Below are positions 46,642 to 57,600 of a DNA stretch of 64,000 nt, in pieces (position 1 is the first letter of the stretch; each line of letters opens with the position of its first letter). A program made the translations under genes and the position numbers. Below the pieces are notes generated by a model. That model ran no database searches. It had not been told where the DNA came from and worked only from the letters and a program-made list of their open reading frames with translations. The DNA is from Epiperipatus broadwayi (Eukaryota; Onychophora; Udeonychophora; Euonychophora; Peripatidae), in contig JAQFVV010012394.1 in the NCBI GenBank assembly GCA_028023455.1, positions 27,607,010-27,671,009 on the forward strand, read 5' to 3'.

Positions 46642-46830
46642 AATAAAACAGGCAAAACTCTTCATATAGTAGTGCCACTCAGTGCAAGACATAGTAATCA
46701 ATGGATGCCAGAATAGTTGCACTGAGTGGTACTACTGTATGGAGAGTTTTGCCTGTTTTAATAACAGTTATGAGCAAGCATAATTAAATAGTGATCACGT
46801 GATGTTTAATGGTTTAAAAATTAATTGATT
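46642..46830. repeat. Family C palindromic copy
   Basis: AATAAAACAGGCAAAACTCT (46642) pairs with AGAGTTTTGCCTGTTTTAAT (46744). The arms are ~46 bp around a 25-bp centre reading GTAATCAATGGATGCC. The tail GAGCAAGCATAATTAAATAG with GTGATCACGTGATG matches other family C copies. Confidence 0.85.
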
Positions 46831-47061
46831 GGTTAATTTTTTAAGAGGTCATAATGATGTTCAAGCATCCAAAATGACAAGCTAAGCTTCGATCCAGAAT
46901 TTTTATGCCTCGATATCTATCTCTGTGCTAAACTGCAAATACATTTGTTTAAAGAAGATAATTCCCTTTATAAGTGAGCTTTTTAATTTTAAAGATAAAA
47001 TTAAGATGGTAAAAATAAAAAAGTGAACTGACATTTAAATTGTCATTTTCCCCCCCCTCAT

Positions 47062-47153
47062 GTGTCATAGCATCAGCCGGGAAGCGAACCCGCTAACCCG
47101 GGACAACTACTTGTAAAGCAGTCATTGCTGATCTCTCGACCACCAATGCTTGA
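47062..47153 (-). mobile_element. SINE-V, minus
   Basis: TGTCATAGCATCAGCCGGGA to CACCAATGCTTGAC. Flanks AAATTGTCATTTTC and AAATTGAGATTTTT form an imperfect target-site duplication. 74 bp separate it from the next, oppositely oriented SINE. Confidence 0.87.
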
Positions 47154-47226
47154 CAAATTGAGATTTTTTAAATAAACAAAATAAAAGAATGCACTGTAAT
47201 TTAAAATAATAATAACTACTATTGTA

Positions 47227-47320
47227 GTCAAGTGTTGGTGGCCGAGTGGTTAGCACAGCTGCATTACAAGCACTTGCCCCACGGTTCGCTTCCCGGCCGA
47301 CGACCGATGCTTTGACACAT
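47227..47320 (+). mobile_element. SINE-V, plus
   Basis: GTCAAGTGTTGGTGGCCGAG to GACCGATGCTTTGACACAT, then a 17-base A-run. TACTATT on both sides suggests a target-site duplication. CCGACGACCGATG contains a small duplication. Confidence 0.88.
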
Positions 47321-47474
47321 TAAAAAAAAAAAAAAAATACTATTATTTTTATTTTAACACGGAATTTTAACTTTTGCACTTATTTAATTTGTATCTGTAT
47401 ATTTTAAATAATTATATGTACAAAAAATATTAATTCTCATATATTACATATATGCACTATTAATTAAAATTAAA

Positions 47475-47690
47475 GTAACTGCAACCCTCAATGAGCTATG
47501 TATAAACTAGTAGTCAAAGGTCAGTAAATTATGAAAAGAATAGAATGATACTAGCGATACTATCTATTCTTAGCTTTGATGACATTTAAACATTTAATTT
47601 ATTAACATTATAAATCAGAGAATGAAATCTGTATATTGATTTAAGTACAACATAAATAATCTGAAATAACTATTTAACCATTCACTTTTA
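47475..47690 (+). repeat. Dispersed repeat, partner at 57.4 kb
   Basis: ATGTATAAACTA(G/A)TA, AAAAGAATAGAATGA, TTTGATG(A/G)(C/T)ATTTAA and ATTTAAGTAC occur in the same order at 57415-57560. About 200 bp, diverged, unknown type. Confidence 0.65.
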
Positions 47691-47799
47691 ATATGTTGCT
47701 GTACCATTAATCGTGAATTTGACCCTAAACATTTTTCTTGAACCATTCACTCACAAAAAATAACCCTTGCAGTAAACTAAGTTGTTTTTTTTTTTAAGT

Positions 47800-47890
47800 G
47801 TCATAGCATCGGCCGAATGCGAACCCGCAACCCGGGCAACTGCCTGCAAGTGCAAGGCAGTCGCGCTGACCTCTCGACCACCAATGCAAG
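47800..47890 (-). mobile_element. SINE-V, minus, 40 nt from a BHMT splice donor
   Basis: TGTCATAGCATCGGCCGAAT to CACCAATGCAAG with a T-run on the left. In BHMT transcription order it lies just after the donor at 47929 and is read in sense orientation, so its tRNA fold would form near the 5' splice site. Confidence 0.87.
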
Positions 47891-47929
47891 TTTTAAATAT
47901 AAAAGAATTTGAAATATGATTTTTTTTAC

Positions 47930-48077
47930 CTGCTTTGGCCATTCTAATAGCACATTCCCCAGCAGAGACACCATGCATATCCCCTTCTGGGCCAATGCAC
48001 ATTGTTGCAGCAACAGGTTTTTTAGTAGCTGCAGCGACTTCAATAGCCCATTCCATTTCTTCAATATGTTCAAAATA
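47930..48077 (-). CDS. BHMT: BHMT exon with [11 protein letters not shown] motif
   Basis: The exon reads [20 protein letters not shown] and then [16 protein letters not shown]. The GPEGD stretch corresponds to the segment holding the substrate-binding glutamate in human BHMT. Acceptor GGTAG before TATTTTG and donor GCAG|GTAAAA frame 148 bp, so the exon ends with one base of a glycine codon (phase 1). A SINE starts about 40 nt downstream of the donor at 47890. Confidence 0.92.
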
Positions 48078-48346
48078 CTACCAATAAAAAAAAAAACCTT
48101 TGAATTATAAATTAAGTAGTTAGATTAATAGTTGACATGATCTTTCAGAAACTATATCAGATTTTATTCAACTGCTCTATCCCCCATCTCTTTTACCTAT
48201 CTATCTGTTCATTCATCAATTGATCCACCCATCCAGATATCAATCTATATTTTCATCCATCTAGTTGCCCATTCTCCTACCCATCTATCTATATGTCTCT
48301 ATTTATCTATATATTCATCCAAGAATGTATACCTGCACGTATATAT

Positions 48347-50484
48347 TGTAACGAGACAGCGTTACATCAATATTAAATCTAGGATACATCGATAAACACA
48401 CACACACCAGCAAGCAACATAAAACACTCGTAACTTTATTTTCGTAATTAGTAATAGTTTTCTTTCTCTCATAAATACATTTATAAAACACATTGATAAA
48501 AAGCAGACGGTAAAACGTCTAATTAAATGATTAAAGCCTTTAGATAATAAAAATAATAACAAAAAATAATTTGCTCTCCTAAATAATAAAATATAATATG
48601 CACTCCTAAAAAAAAAAATAAATAAAAATAATTATCAATCAAAATCACCACGGGGAATTAAAAAATGTTTATTTTAGAAATATAATTTTAACTAGAATAA
48701 AACTTATAGAAAAGATTTGAGGAAAAGATAAATGCTCGACTTCTAAATGTAAAATAACTTGTATTGTTCTAGTAAAACACACGCACACACGCATGCCTTC
48801 GAGGTGTGAAGGAATAAGGTTGGTTGAGTGAGATTGCAAAATGAGATTGTCCCAAAATAAATATTGCCTTTAGCACAAAGAGTGAGTGAGCAGGTACCTC
48901 AAACGCGGACCTGAACGACAACTCCAAGAACAGGGAACTATGGGGGTAGATTGGATCCCAAGATAAGGATCAACCTTTATAAATACTAGTCAAAACCTAT
49001 TCAATTTTTAATTTGTGGTTAATTTGGTTAAATTGGTTGAATGCAGTTCGATTCGATTCAGTTCGATTGATACATTCTCATTATTGTGATTTTTTATTTT
49101 CCAATTCTCAGTACGCTGAATTACCACCTGCTCATTTATTCCGATGCTTATGCTTTTATTTAAAATTAGAATTGTTCTGAATTAGCTTGGTTATTCCTCA
49201 ATATTTAAAATGATCATCATGAAATTAATACCAAGAGCGTCGACTGTCATGAGGGGCTAATAAACCCTTCAGTGACTGATCGGCGCTCCGCTACTAGAAT
49301 ATCTCCGAAGCTATGAAATTCTGATAACATCGTCGCGTTAAGTGAATGCTCCTAATAAAAGAAATGTTCCGTGAAACACCCAAACTCGTCCAGACCAATC
49401 GACCTTCGTTGCAACCAAGACAAATCCTAGGTAAATATGTTTTTTTATTCTGTTCACTCACTCAATTAATAAGTTCGTAAGGCAATCTCGTAATTAACCA
49501 ACATAAATTTACTCAAATAAATCTTAAGACTTTCCTCGTCATGATAGTTTATCTTTGTTACTGAACTTTGTAAACATGAACTTTGAACTTAAGTGAAGCT
49601 AAGGAAAGATTATATATTTATCAAATAGAAAGGAACTTTCTCGTTATTCAAATTGTGTTATGAATACTTATGGTTCTCTGTGGGCGTGAATGTATGTGCG
49701 CGTGTGTAATAAATCAATTAATAATGTTTTGTAATAAATCAATTAATAATGTTTTGTAATAAATCAATTAATAATGTTTTCTTTTCATATTTAATAAACT
49801 TGTTCAATATCTAATCAAGTCGAGCATATCTCAAATCTTTTCACACACAATCAAAACCGTAGTTATTTATTCTTTGATAACTTATCTTTGAAGTAGATTT
49901 AGTTAATTTTAATTTTCATTTAGTTATTTTATTAATTATGTCACCATCGTGCCGTAAGTCACGATGTTTCTTATTTCACCTTAGTTAAGATAGATTTAAG
50001 AGCGGGCGGGTCTATAATCAAAGTAAACGTCAATGAATTATGTTATATACAATAAAGCGGGGGGATGAACTTGTAAGCCTTGTGTTCGGGGCGTAAGCGA
50101 ACAACCTCATAGGTCAGTGATAGCCAATAAATAATCTTTATGCCGTGATCGACTTACTAGAAAACCTTGCTGATCTTCATTAGCGGACAACGCGTCTTCT
50201 CCGGGAGGAGTCATTCTAGAAACAATCATGTAACAACCTTGAGACACCTTATTGGTCCATGCTGGGAGTTTTGAGCTAGTGGGTGGGATTAGACTTCGAA
50301 ATCGTTTTGACATGATGTAAGGTGATGCGAGTAGTTAAAATCAACTTAAATAATCGTATCTGGCGCCCCCTTATGTGGATCGTGAATAACTGTCGATGTA
50401 AGAAAAAAAAATAAAGCCTTACGCTATGTCATGTTTGTTTCGAAGCCCGTAATCTCGGGTGATATATAGAGGTTCACCGTTACA
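48347..50484. mobile_element. 2.1-kb LTR-like unit TGTAACG...CCGTTACA
   Basis: TGTAACG at 48347 and CGTTACA ending at 50484 are inverted ends. ATAT lies directly outside on both sides, a possible 4-bp target duplication. The right part (50.0-50.45 kb) is clearly richer in G and C than its surroundings. No coding motif was found. A long solo LTR or a non-autonomous LTR unit fits best. A 25-bp triplicate lies inside at 49708-49782. Confidence 0.45.
49708..49782 (+). repeat. 25-bp unit repeated three times
   Basis: TAATAAATCAATTAATAATG plus TTTT(G/C) occurs three times in direct succession with no visible difference. Confidence 0.93.
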
Positions 50485-53246
50485 ATATGTATGTGTTTAT
50501 ATTTATAAGATAGATCAAAAGTAGGTATACTGTATTGATTCAGTTGTGATATTTTTATATTACTTGTTAGAGGACATTTCTAGAATCTGACATTAAAAAT
50601 TAATTTGATCAATATCATATAATTACTTCTGGATACCATATATATAATAGATTAAGACTTATGCCATTGTACAATAAATGTTTTGAAATACTCTGTAACC
50701 CAGCATAAGATGATATTTAACAAGAAAAGAGCAGACATCCCTTCTGCCTCATTTATTAATATAGAGTTTTGTCTTAAACACTTTGATAAGAAGGAATGAA
50801 TATTTAAATCAACACTATAATTGTTTCAAATTAATTTTTTTAATAGTTGACTTGTTGACATATCTGAGTTTTTTTCAGTTTAATCATTGTCAATAATGAT
50901 TCATAATATTTACTGTACAGTGGTACAACTTTTAATCTCTAATATTATATATATTTAAGCACTGGAAGTAATCTATTGTACATATGCAAAACAAAACACA
51001 ATTACCTATCTATACTACTACTTTTAATATTTTAACATTTGTAATGGTTAATTTTTGAAGAAAGTAATTTGGCTATATTTTATATGAAAATCAGTCCCCT
51101 GATTGAAATATTAACAGTAGTACTAAAAACAAGTAATTGTGTTTTAGTTACATATTTTCTTTAATTAGTTTATATATTTATTCTATTTTTTTCATATAAG
51201 TTACACATGCATACATTCACATGCTACACACATGTAGTTTCAGTTAAAAAATCCTAATGTCATCAGCTGCTTCACATCAAATATAGCAGAATCAATTTCT
51301 ATTGCAAAATCCTTGTGACATTGTCTGATATTTAAATTTGAACATGAATTTTAATGGTAATTTAAATAAAGCTATTGTTGATTAACAAGGTAGAAATAAC
51401 CAAATTTATTTTTAAATAATCTTTCTTTCAAATAAACTTTTAAATATATAAATTAATTAAACACAAAATAAGTATGACATATATTAACATTATTTTACTG
51501 ATGCTCTCTATAGTAATTTATAAAAATTTACAACCTTCTATGGCAATATTTGATGAAAAATTAACTAACCTTTCTGTTGTTAATAAGTCCAACTATATGT
51601 TTATTTATATTACATCAAAATGATTTAAATGTTTTTGTCTTTATATTATTGTAAAGAAGATGTAAATTGAAAGATATTTTTTAAAAATACATCCCTGAAA
51701 TGCATGTTGCTTTAAAAATTACAGCCATTGATAGGCTATGAGTTTAAAGGTGTAACAATATGCTTATTGATAAGAACATCAAGCATTGGAAGTGATTGAA
51801 TTGGAGCCATGCTCCATGGATGTGCTCCAGATTCCGCCATCCAGACGCTGCAATTAACCAAGTAAGATGTCAATAATTTAAAAGTGTTTATACTTAATTT
51901 TATTATATCATAATAATATATTTAATTCAGACATATATTTAACTGTATATTTTTAATTACTATAGTATCTTAACCTGCAAAATTTTTTAACATTTTAACA
52001 ATTGGCCCATAGCACCCCACATGGATCAGCCCAGCCTACTACTCATTATAATTCACCTGTCACTATGTATTGCATAATTCAAAGTAATTTTTGAAATATG
52101 AATCTGATTACAGTCTTAACAAGTCATAAAAGATTAACATATAATAAGAATTCATAAGGTTAATCTATGTTAGGGACTTGCATTGCTTGGTGCAATGGCT
52201 GAATGGCAAACTCTAAAACTCAAGGTATATAGATCATGGTCCAGCTCTGGCACTCCTGGTGGACAAATGTTTTACAAACTTACTAAGCAACAAAACCCAT
52301 TAAATTATTATTTTTACCTATGCTGAAAAAAAAAATTAACTGTTCAATGAAGGATAACAATTTTAAAATACTAACATTACAAGTTGTAATATTTATCAAT
52401 GATGGTAAGATGTAATATTTGTTTGTAAAATCTTTAGGGCAGAATATCTTATACATATAAAATGGTGGAGAAAATCTTCAAGCTTGACCTACTAAGATAT
52501 TAATGACTTTAAATCGGAAAAATATGAAAGAAAAAATAGTAAACACTCCCTGCTTCCAATAGTTTTTTTTTAAACAGCCAAAAGAAAAAAAAAGTTAAGT
52601 TTCAGTTCAACCACAATATCATATGATCTTCTCGTAGAGGTGTTCTCTTCATCCTACTCTAGCGCCATCTTCTGTACTCCCAAACTGGATTCTGGCTCAT
52701 GAGTTTGTTTGAGTTCAAACATTGGGACTTTTTTTAAAAAAAATTCAAGCTATTCGCTTGAATAATACAAAAGAATAAAAAAGAAACTCCAAGTGAAACC
52801 AAAACCCAGTTTAGGTAATAGGGATATTAAGCAGTACATTATCCAGTATTCATTGATTATTCAAGCTTAAAGTAAATGACTCTGAAGTAGGGTGGAAAAA
52901 ACATTCAATATATTAATATTGTGGTTAAAATTCATTGAAACAAAAAATCATCAAAAATATAAAATGTACTTGATCATAATCTACAGACCAGTAGTTATAT
53001 GCATTTACATATATAAACAAAAAATAAGAATTACTTTATTTGATTTTACATAATATCAATAATATACTATATACAATATATAATAGTTTTAAATTATAAT
53101 TCAGAACACACAAGAATATTGCACGATGAAACAAATCACACACACACACACACAAAAAAAAAAAAAAACCCTAAAGAAGCAACTCTTATAAATTAATTTT
53201 AAAATCTTGTATTAAAAAAACAATTTGCTAATATTGGTCTACATTG
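50485..53246. other. Intron sequence, nothing recognised
   Basis: AT-rich with no frame of interest. A short block at 52860-52890 (ATGACTCTGAAGTAGGGTGG) resembles family C text at 14750. Confidence 0.5.
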
Positions 53247-53387
53247 CAGTTTCTCAACCGGTGGTCCGCAAAAAACTTATAAATTTGTTCAAATTTACTA
53301 CATATTTTTTACAATCCGTTAAATCATGACTAATTCTATTAAATTTATCTTTAATTCAGTTCTAAGATTTTCTTTTTATATATATAT

Positions 53388-53470
53388 GTCAAAGCATTAA
53401 TCGGGAAGTGAACCCGGGCCCAGCTGCTTGGAAGGCAGCTACGCTAACCACTAGACCACCAATGCTTGAC
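53388..53470 (-). mobile_element. SINE-V nested in the hAT relic (1)
   Basis: TGTCAAAGCATTAATCGGGA to CACCAATGCTTGAC. GATTTTCTTTT on both sides is the target-site duplication. Confidence 0.88.
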
Positions 53471-53766
53471 GGATTTTCTTTTGTTTGTTAATTGTTTTTT
53501 TTCTTCATAGAATTCATAAAAAAGAAACTAAGAAACAAAACACTAAAAGAAATACAAAGAAGTTTATATTTCCTAATATCAACCATCTCACAGTAAAAAC
53601 ACTTCTCCATTTACAATTTTGCGTTAACGCTCTTTATGCGCTGAGGTGGACTTTAGTATGTGTAAAAATAAGCTAACAGTTATCCGTCATATGTATTATG
53701 TAGCTTGCCATAGCCAGACGATCGGAATTGCATTAGCGAGCAGTAATAGGAATTACTATATAATAA

Positions 53767-54156
53767 GTGTGTATTGTAAATAAAAGTATATTAAGTTTCT
53801 TGATATTTACTTTTTTGATAAATTTTACGAATTTAAAATTAAATAACAAGAAAACATTAAAAACTATTGCAGACTTTTTCCAAAATCCAAGTATAAGTAC
53901 TTTGAATGCTAACGAAAATAGTATTTATTCACAAAATGTTTTGCCTCGAGCAAAAAGAAAATGTACTGTTATACATCACTTCAATCCTGATTATTTAAAA
54001 TTTGGTTTTATTTCTTGTCCTGAGTCAGAAAAAAATTCGCCCAAACCTCAATGCATTATTTGCAGAGAAATTTTATCTACTGAATGTGTTGCAGCAGAAT
54101 ATATGAAGCCAGCAAAATTAGTACGCCATTTACAGATCAAATATTCAAATCTATAA
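53767..54156 (+). pseudogene. hAT transposase N-terminal fragment with BED zinc finger
   Basis: The 129-codon frame has a hydrophobic start that is probably not coding. Then KRKCTVIHHFNPDYLKFGFI and C..C...KPAKLVRHLQIKYSNL give the BED-type Cys2-His pattern (final His replaced by Tyr). It resembles FAM200/ZBED5-type proteins. It ends in a stop before the DDE domain. Confidence 0.75.
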
Positions 54157-54280
54157 AATAAGCCACTGAATACTTTTGAATGTAAAAGTGCTAAATTGAA
54201 AAAACAAAAATCATCTTTTAAAAGAATTTATTTTAGTCTTATATAAGTTTCTTATAAAAGCATCATATTTTTTTTTCATG

Positions 54281-54369
54281 TGTCATAGCATCGGCCGGGA
54301 AGCAAACCCGCAACCCAGGCAACTGCTTATAAGGCAGTCGCGCTGACCTTTCAACCACCAAAGCTTGAC
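54281..54369 (-). mobile_element. SINE-V nested in the hAT relic (2), exact duplication
   Basis: TGTCATAGCATCGGCCGGGA to CACCAAAGCTTGACT. AAAAGCATCATATTT at 54256-54270 and 54371-54385 is a perfect 15-bp target-site duplication. Confidence 0.93.
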
Positions 54370-54655
54370 TAAAAGCATCATATTTAGTTGCTTTAAGAAT
54401 TGCTTTGCAAAAAGTAGTACTCAATTGCCGAAATCTTAATTACGCAAAAAGTAATGCTCTACTGCCAAAAACATAATTAAACCATGTTCCATAGACAAGG
54501 GTTCTGAAATCCTAGATATGGAGGCTTGCTGAAGACAGAAATGAAATCTTTGTTGATCTCTAATGATACTATTCAATGCAGATTTAGTGAATTAGTGACT
54601 GATGTTGAAAATCAATTAATTCAAAAAGTAAGCAAGTCATTGTTTTTTTTTCATA

Positions 54656-54756
54656 TGTCATAACATCCGCCAGAAGGCGAACCCGCAACAATTGTCTGCA
54701 ACCAACTGCTTGCTTGCAAGGCAGCTGTGCTGACCTCTCGGCTAACAACGCTTGAC
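54656..54756 (-). mobile_element. SINE-V type II nested in the hAT relic (3)
   Basis: TGTCATAACATCCGCCAGAA to GGCTAACAACGCTTGAC. AGTCATTGTTT flanks both sides. It has the type II middle (GTCTGCAACCAACTGCTTGC). Confidence 0.9.
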
Positions 54757-55333
54757 AAGTCAGTCATTGTTTGTAATTAAAATAGACAAATCTACAGATG
54801 TTAACCAATAAAGCCATACTTTTATATTACATAATACTCATTATGTTGATTATTAATCAGTGATGTAAAAGAATTTTTGTTGTTGTGTTGAACTTACTAA
54901 TCACACAAGTAGTTCGGATATACAGTATTTAAAACAATTGATAATTACTTCGAAAAAAACTCATTTAATTGGGAAAATTGCACTGGCTTATGTTCTGATG
55001 AATCATAAGTATGACTGGAAAATATTTGGTAGTTGCAACAAATTAAAGAAGTAGTGGACAACAAAATGATTTTTCCTTATTGTGTTATACAATATTTATC
55101 TGCTAAAAAATTATCTCCGAACATAAACAATGTTCTTGCTCAAGTGATAAAAATATTAAATTATATTAAATGTAATGCACTAAATTCAAAACCATTTTCA
55201 AGTGTAAGCAATAAACAGTACCTGGATATGAAAATTTACTACATCATGCAGAAGTACATGGTTGTAGAGAGGGAAAATATTAACTAGATTTTATGAATCA
55301 AGAAAAGAAGCTGAAACATTTTTAGAAACAAAA

Positions 55334-55620
55334 TGTTATAGTCCCTTCCCTCAGAAGGGGACTATTCCAGATTCCGTCTTTATCAGATCGGATTAAGCAT
55401 TGTTGCTGCTGGCCAATAGGCTAATGTATAGCTAAGCATATTGCCAATGATTAGTACAGGCCAATAAGCAGTGATGATCGCTGAATCTGAATGTTTTCAG
55501 TAAGGTCAGGGATCTGGCTATAAATAGTCAGCATTTTGTGAGAATCGGGGGGAGAACGTCTGTCTGGCTTACTTATCAGATATATTTTCTTTAATAAATG
55601 AATTAAATTTAAGCCTGCAC
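55334..55620 (+). mobile_element. Probable solo LTR inside the hAT relic
   Basis: It starts TGTTATAGTCCCTTCCCTCA, is more GC-rich than its surroundings, and carries TATAAATAG at ~55519 and AATAAA at ~55591 in promoter-to-polyadenylation order. hAT coding similarity stops before it and resumes right after. The 3' border is not sharply defined and no clear target duplication was seen. Confidence 0.5.
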
Positions 55621-56720
55621 GGAAATATTATTACTTTTGATTTATGGAATAAAATTGAGGCATTCAAAAAAAAGAAAAGAAGTTATAACTATGATGTAAA
55701 TATGTAGAAGAAGAAAAATATGATGTTTCATTCATTTTCAGAATGGATAAATGAAGTTGATATAAATATCGATGAATTGAAAAATACTGTTTATGGACAT
55801 TTATTAGGGCTTTGTTGTGCATTTGATCAATATTATCCACAGGAAGATGTCACATGGAAAGGCAATATGTGAATTTTAAATCCATTTATTGAACAAGAAA
55901 ATAACTGATGTGAAACAGGAAAAATTTAATAGATTTATGTTGCAATGGTACATTAAAGTTATTATTTAATTCAACATGTACAATTCACTTTTGGATAGCA
56001 GAAGATCCGGAATTATGGGAATCGACATTTTTGCCAATGACTCTCATAAAATCAAAAGAAAGAAATTGTTTATTAATAAACCCAGCTTTGCACTTAGCAA
56101 CCACAAATATATCTCCAAAACTTGATAAGTTAATTACTGAAAAGAATCAACAGTAATTGCATTAGTTTTTGGTTTTATAATTATAAATTGTTTCGCTCAA
56201 TTATTTAAATATTATTCTTTGTTTTTCTTCAAGTTTTGTTTATTATTAGTTTAATATTTTGTCAGTTAATTTAATTTTGTATAGTTTGGTCGATTATTCT
56301 ATGTTTTTTTTTTTTCATTCTTTGAAAAAATATATATGTACGTTAAATTTGTTAAACACTACCACAATTATATTTTACTATAAAAACACGTGACTTTTCT
56401 TTCATTTTTTTAAGTTCAATACTTCATTTGATCCGTAATAAAAAAAAACAAATGTAAACATTTATTGGTCCTTGGCATGTAGTCAGTTGAGAAACACTGC
56501 TTTGGACAATAAGGACAAGTGTAACAAAATTGTAAATGGACTATTTAAAAAATTGAAAAATAGAGAAGAAACTTGACATAAATGAATTGCAAAAAGAAAA
56601 CAGGAAGAGATTAAGGCGAGTAAAAGAAAAAGAAACATATATAATCTTACAAAAAAAAAGGATTGTCCTGAATAGTTGAAAAGAAAATCAAGAACTAGAA
56701 AAGTTTTGAAATGTATTATA

Positions 56721-56960
56721 TTAAAACAGGCAAAACTCTCCATACAGTAGTGCCACTCAGTGTCAACCAGAGTAATCAATGGATGCCAGAAGGCTTGTGC
56801 ACAAAATCCCCATCTAGTGCCTACTCATCCAATATCCCCAGACTAGTTTCTGGCTAGTGGCACTACTGTATGGAGAGTTTTGCCTGTTTTAATAACAGAT
56901 ATGTGCTAGCATAAGAAATCGTGATCATGTGATGTTTAGTGGTTTAAATGTATTATATAA
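56721..56960. repeat. Family C palindromic copy
   Basis: TTAAAACAGGCAAAACTCTC with CATACAGTAGTGCCACT (56721-56757) pairs with AGTGGCACTACTGTATGG...TTTTAA (56857-56892). The centre has the family text GCCTACTCATCCAATATCCC. The tail AGCATAAGAAATCGTGATCA follows. Confidence 0.88.
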
Positions 56961-57005
56961 GTTTGTTGGCTTATACTTAACTAATGGTAATGAAATATCT
57001 ACTGC

Positions 57006-57074
57006 TAATCCCTCTTAGAGATCACATAATCACTTTTTCGTATAGAGAGTTTTGCCTGTTTTAATCCCTCTTAA
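57006..57074. repeat. 45-bp family C mini-insertion with 12-bp duplication
   Basis: TAATCCCTCTTA occurs at 57006-57017 and 57063-57074. Between them are only the family C end GAGAGTTTTGCCTGTTTT and GAGATCACATAATCAC. It ends ~16 nt past the BHMT donor at 57089. Confidence 0.75.
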
Positions 57075-57089
57075 GAAGTATTCACTTAC

Positions 57090-57281
57090 CTCACATATCA
57101 GAAAATCCATATTGTTTTGAACAAAGACATCTATTTGTTTTTTAAATTCTTTTTGCACGGCTTCTTTTCCTTTTCCACTGAGATAACTTGGAGTCTGTGA
57201 TACACCCCCAGCAACTAAGATATCTCCTTCCTTTGCTATCTCATGAACCAAATCACAGGCCGCTTGGTTAATTGCAGAACC
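57090..57281 (-). CDS. BHMT: BHMT exon (GSAINQAACD...NNMDFLICE)
   Basis: This exon encodes 64 residues with the conserved core AGGVSQTPSYLSGKG, matching the barrel strand-loop region just before the catalytic GPEGD segment in vertebrate BHMT. The acceptor is TATAG before GGTTCTGC and the donor is GAG|GTAAGT, a strong consensus site. It ends in phase 0. An open reading frame runs a few codons past the donor into the intron, but that extension has no BHMT similarity. A short insertion with a 12-bp duplication lies only ~16 nt beyond the donor. Confidence 0.92.
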
Positions 57282-57394
57282 CTATAATTAGAAAATGGCA
57301 TCTATTATAAAATTAATTAAAAATATATCTAATACATATTTATATTATACTTGGTAAATGTATTTTTATGTAACTGGACTTATGAAATTAAAAC

Positions 57395-57600
57395 TGAAGA
57401 AACTGTTACCCCCCATGAGATATGTATAAACTAATAAGAGCCACCAATAATCAAAAAGAATAGAATGAACCATTCATTCCTTTAACTTTGATGGTATTTA
57501 ACCATACATTTATTCAGGTATTACAACCAAAGTGTGAACTCCGTCTATTAACCTAATTTAAGTACGTTATGAACTATTCCGAAATCAATATTAAATATTC
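57395..57600 (+). repeat. Dispersed repeat, partner of 47.5 kb
   Basis: Collinear with 47475-47690 (see there). It lies just upstream of the BHMT exon in transcription order, in the intron leading to it. Confidence 0.65.

Larger units (their letters stand above)
53247..56499 (+). mobile_element. hAT transposon relic, nearly full length, with nested insertions
   Basis: The left end CAGTTTCTCAACCGGTGG at 53247 pairs with TCAGTTGAGAAACACTG ending at 56499, the hAT inverted-end type CAGTGTTTCTCAAC. The transposase is in pieces. The BED finger region PKPQCIICREILSTECV ending in KPAKLVRHLQIKYSNL is at ~54030-54155. A middle part with LIGKIALAYVLMNH is near 54970, and NIITFDLWNKIEAFKKKKR near 55625. 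The C terminus TFLPMTLIKSKERNCLLINP with LHLATTNISPKLDKLI is at ~56020-56140. Three SINEs and an LTR lie inside, so it is older than those. Confidence 0.85.
10049..57281 (-). other. BHMT: BHMT gene body, 3' part (five exons, four introns)
   Basis: Five minus-strand exons (57281-57090, 48077-47930, 30068-29886, 29789-29561, 10317-10146) total 924 bp, exactly 308 codons including the stop. Every junction has AG/GT borders, and the phases run 0, 1, 1, 2 without conflict. The joined protein follows vertebrate betaine-homocysteine S-methyltransferase without gaps through the zinc ligands to the C terminus. BHMT moves a methyl group from betaine to homocysteine, giving dimethylglycine and methionine in the cytosol. 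Intron sizes are 9,012, 17,861, 96 and 19,243 bp, and nearly all other features in the window lie inside them. The N-terminal ~100 residues were not found between 57282 and 64000, so the 5' exons are probably outside the window. All five exons are open and undamaged, so the gene looks functional. Confidence 0.93.

Noticed and set aside
48187-48322. Structured repeat of ATCT/ATCC words
   Set aside because: Degenerate microsatellite only; no ordered unit beyond the tetranucleotides.
50107-50313. 68-codon minus-strand frame in GC-richer sequence
   Set aside because: No recognisable domain or splice context; it lies inside the TGTAACG...CGTTACA unit and is probably chance.
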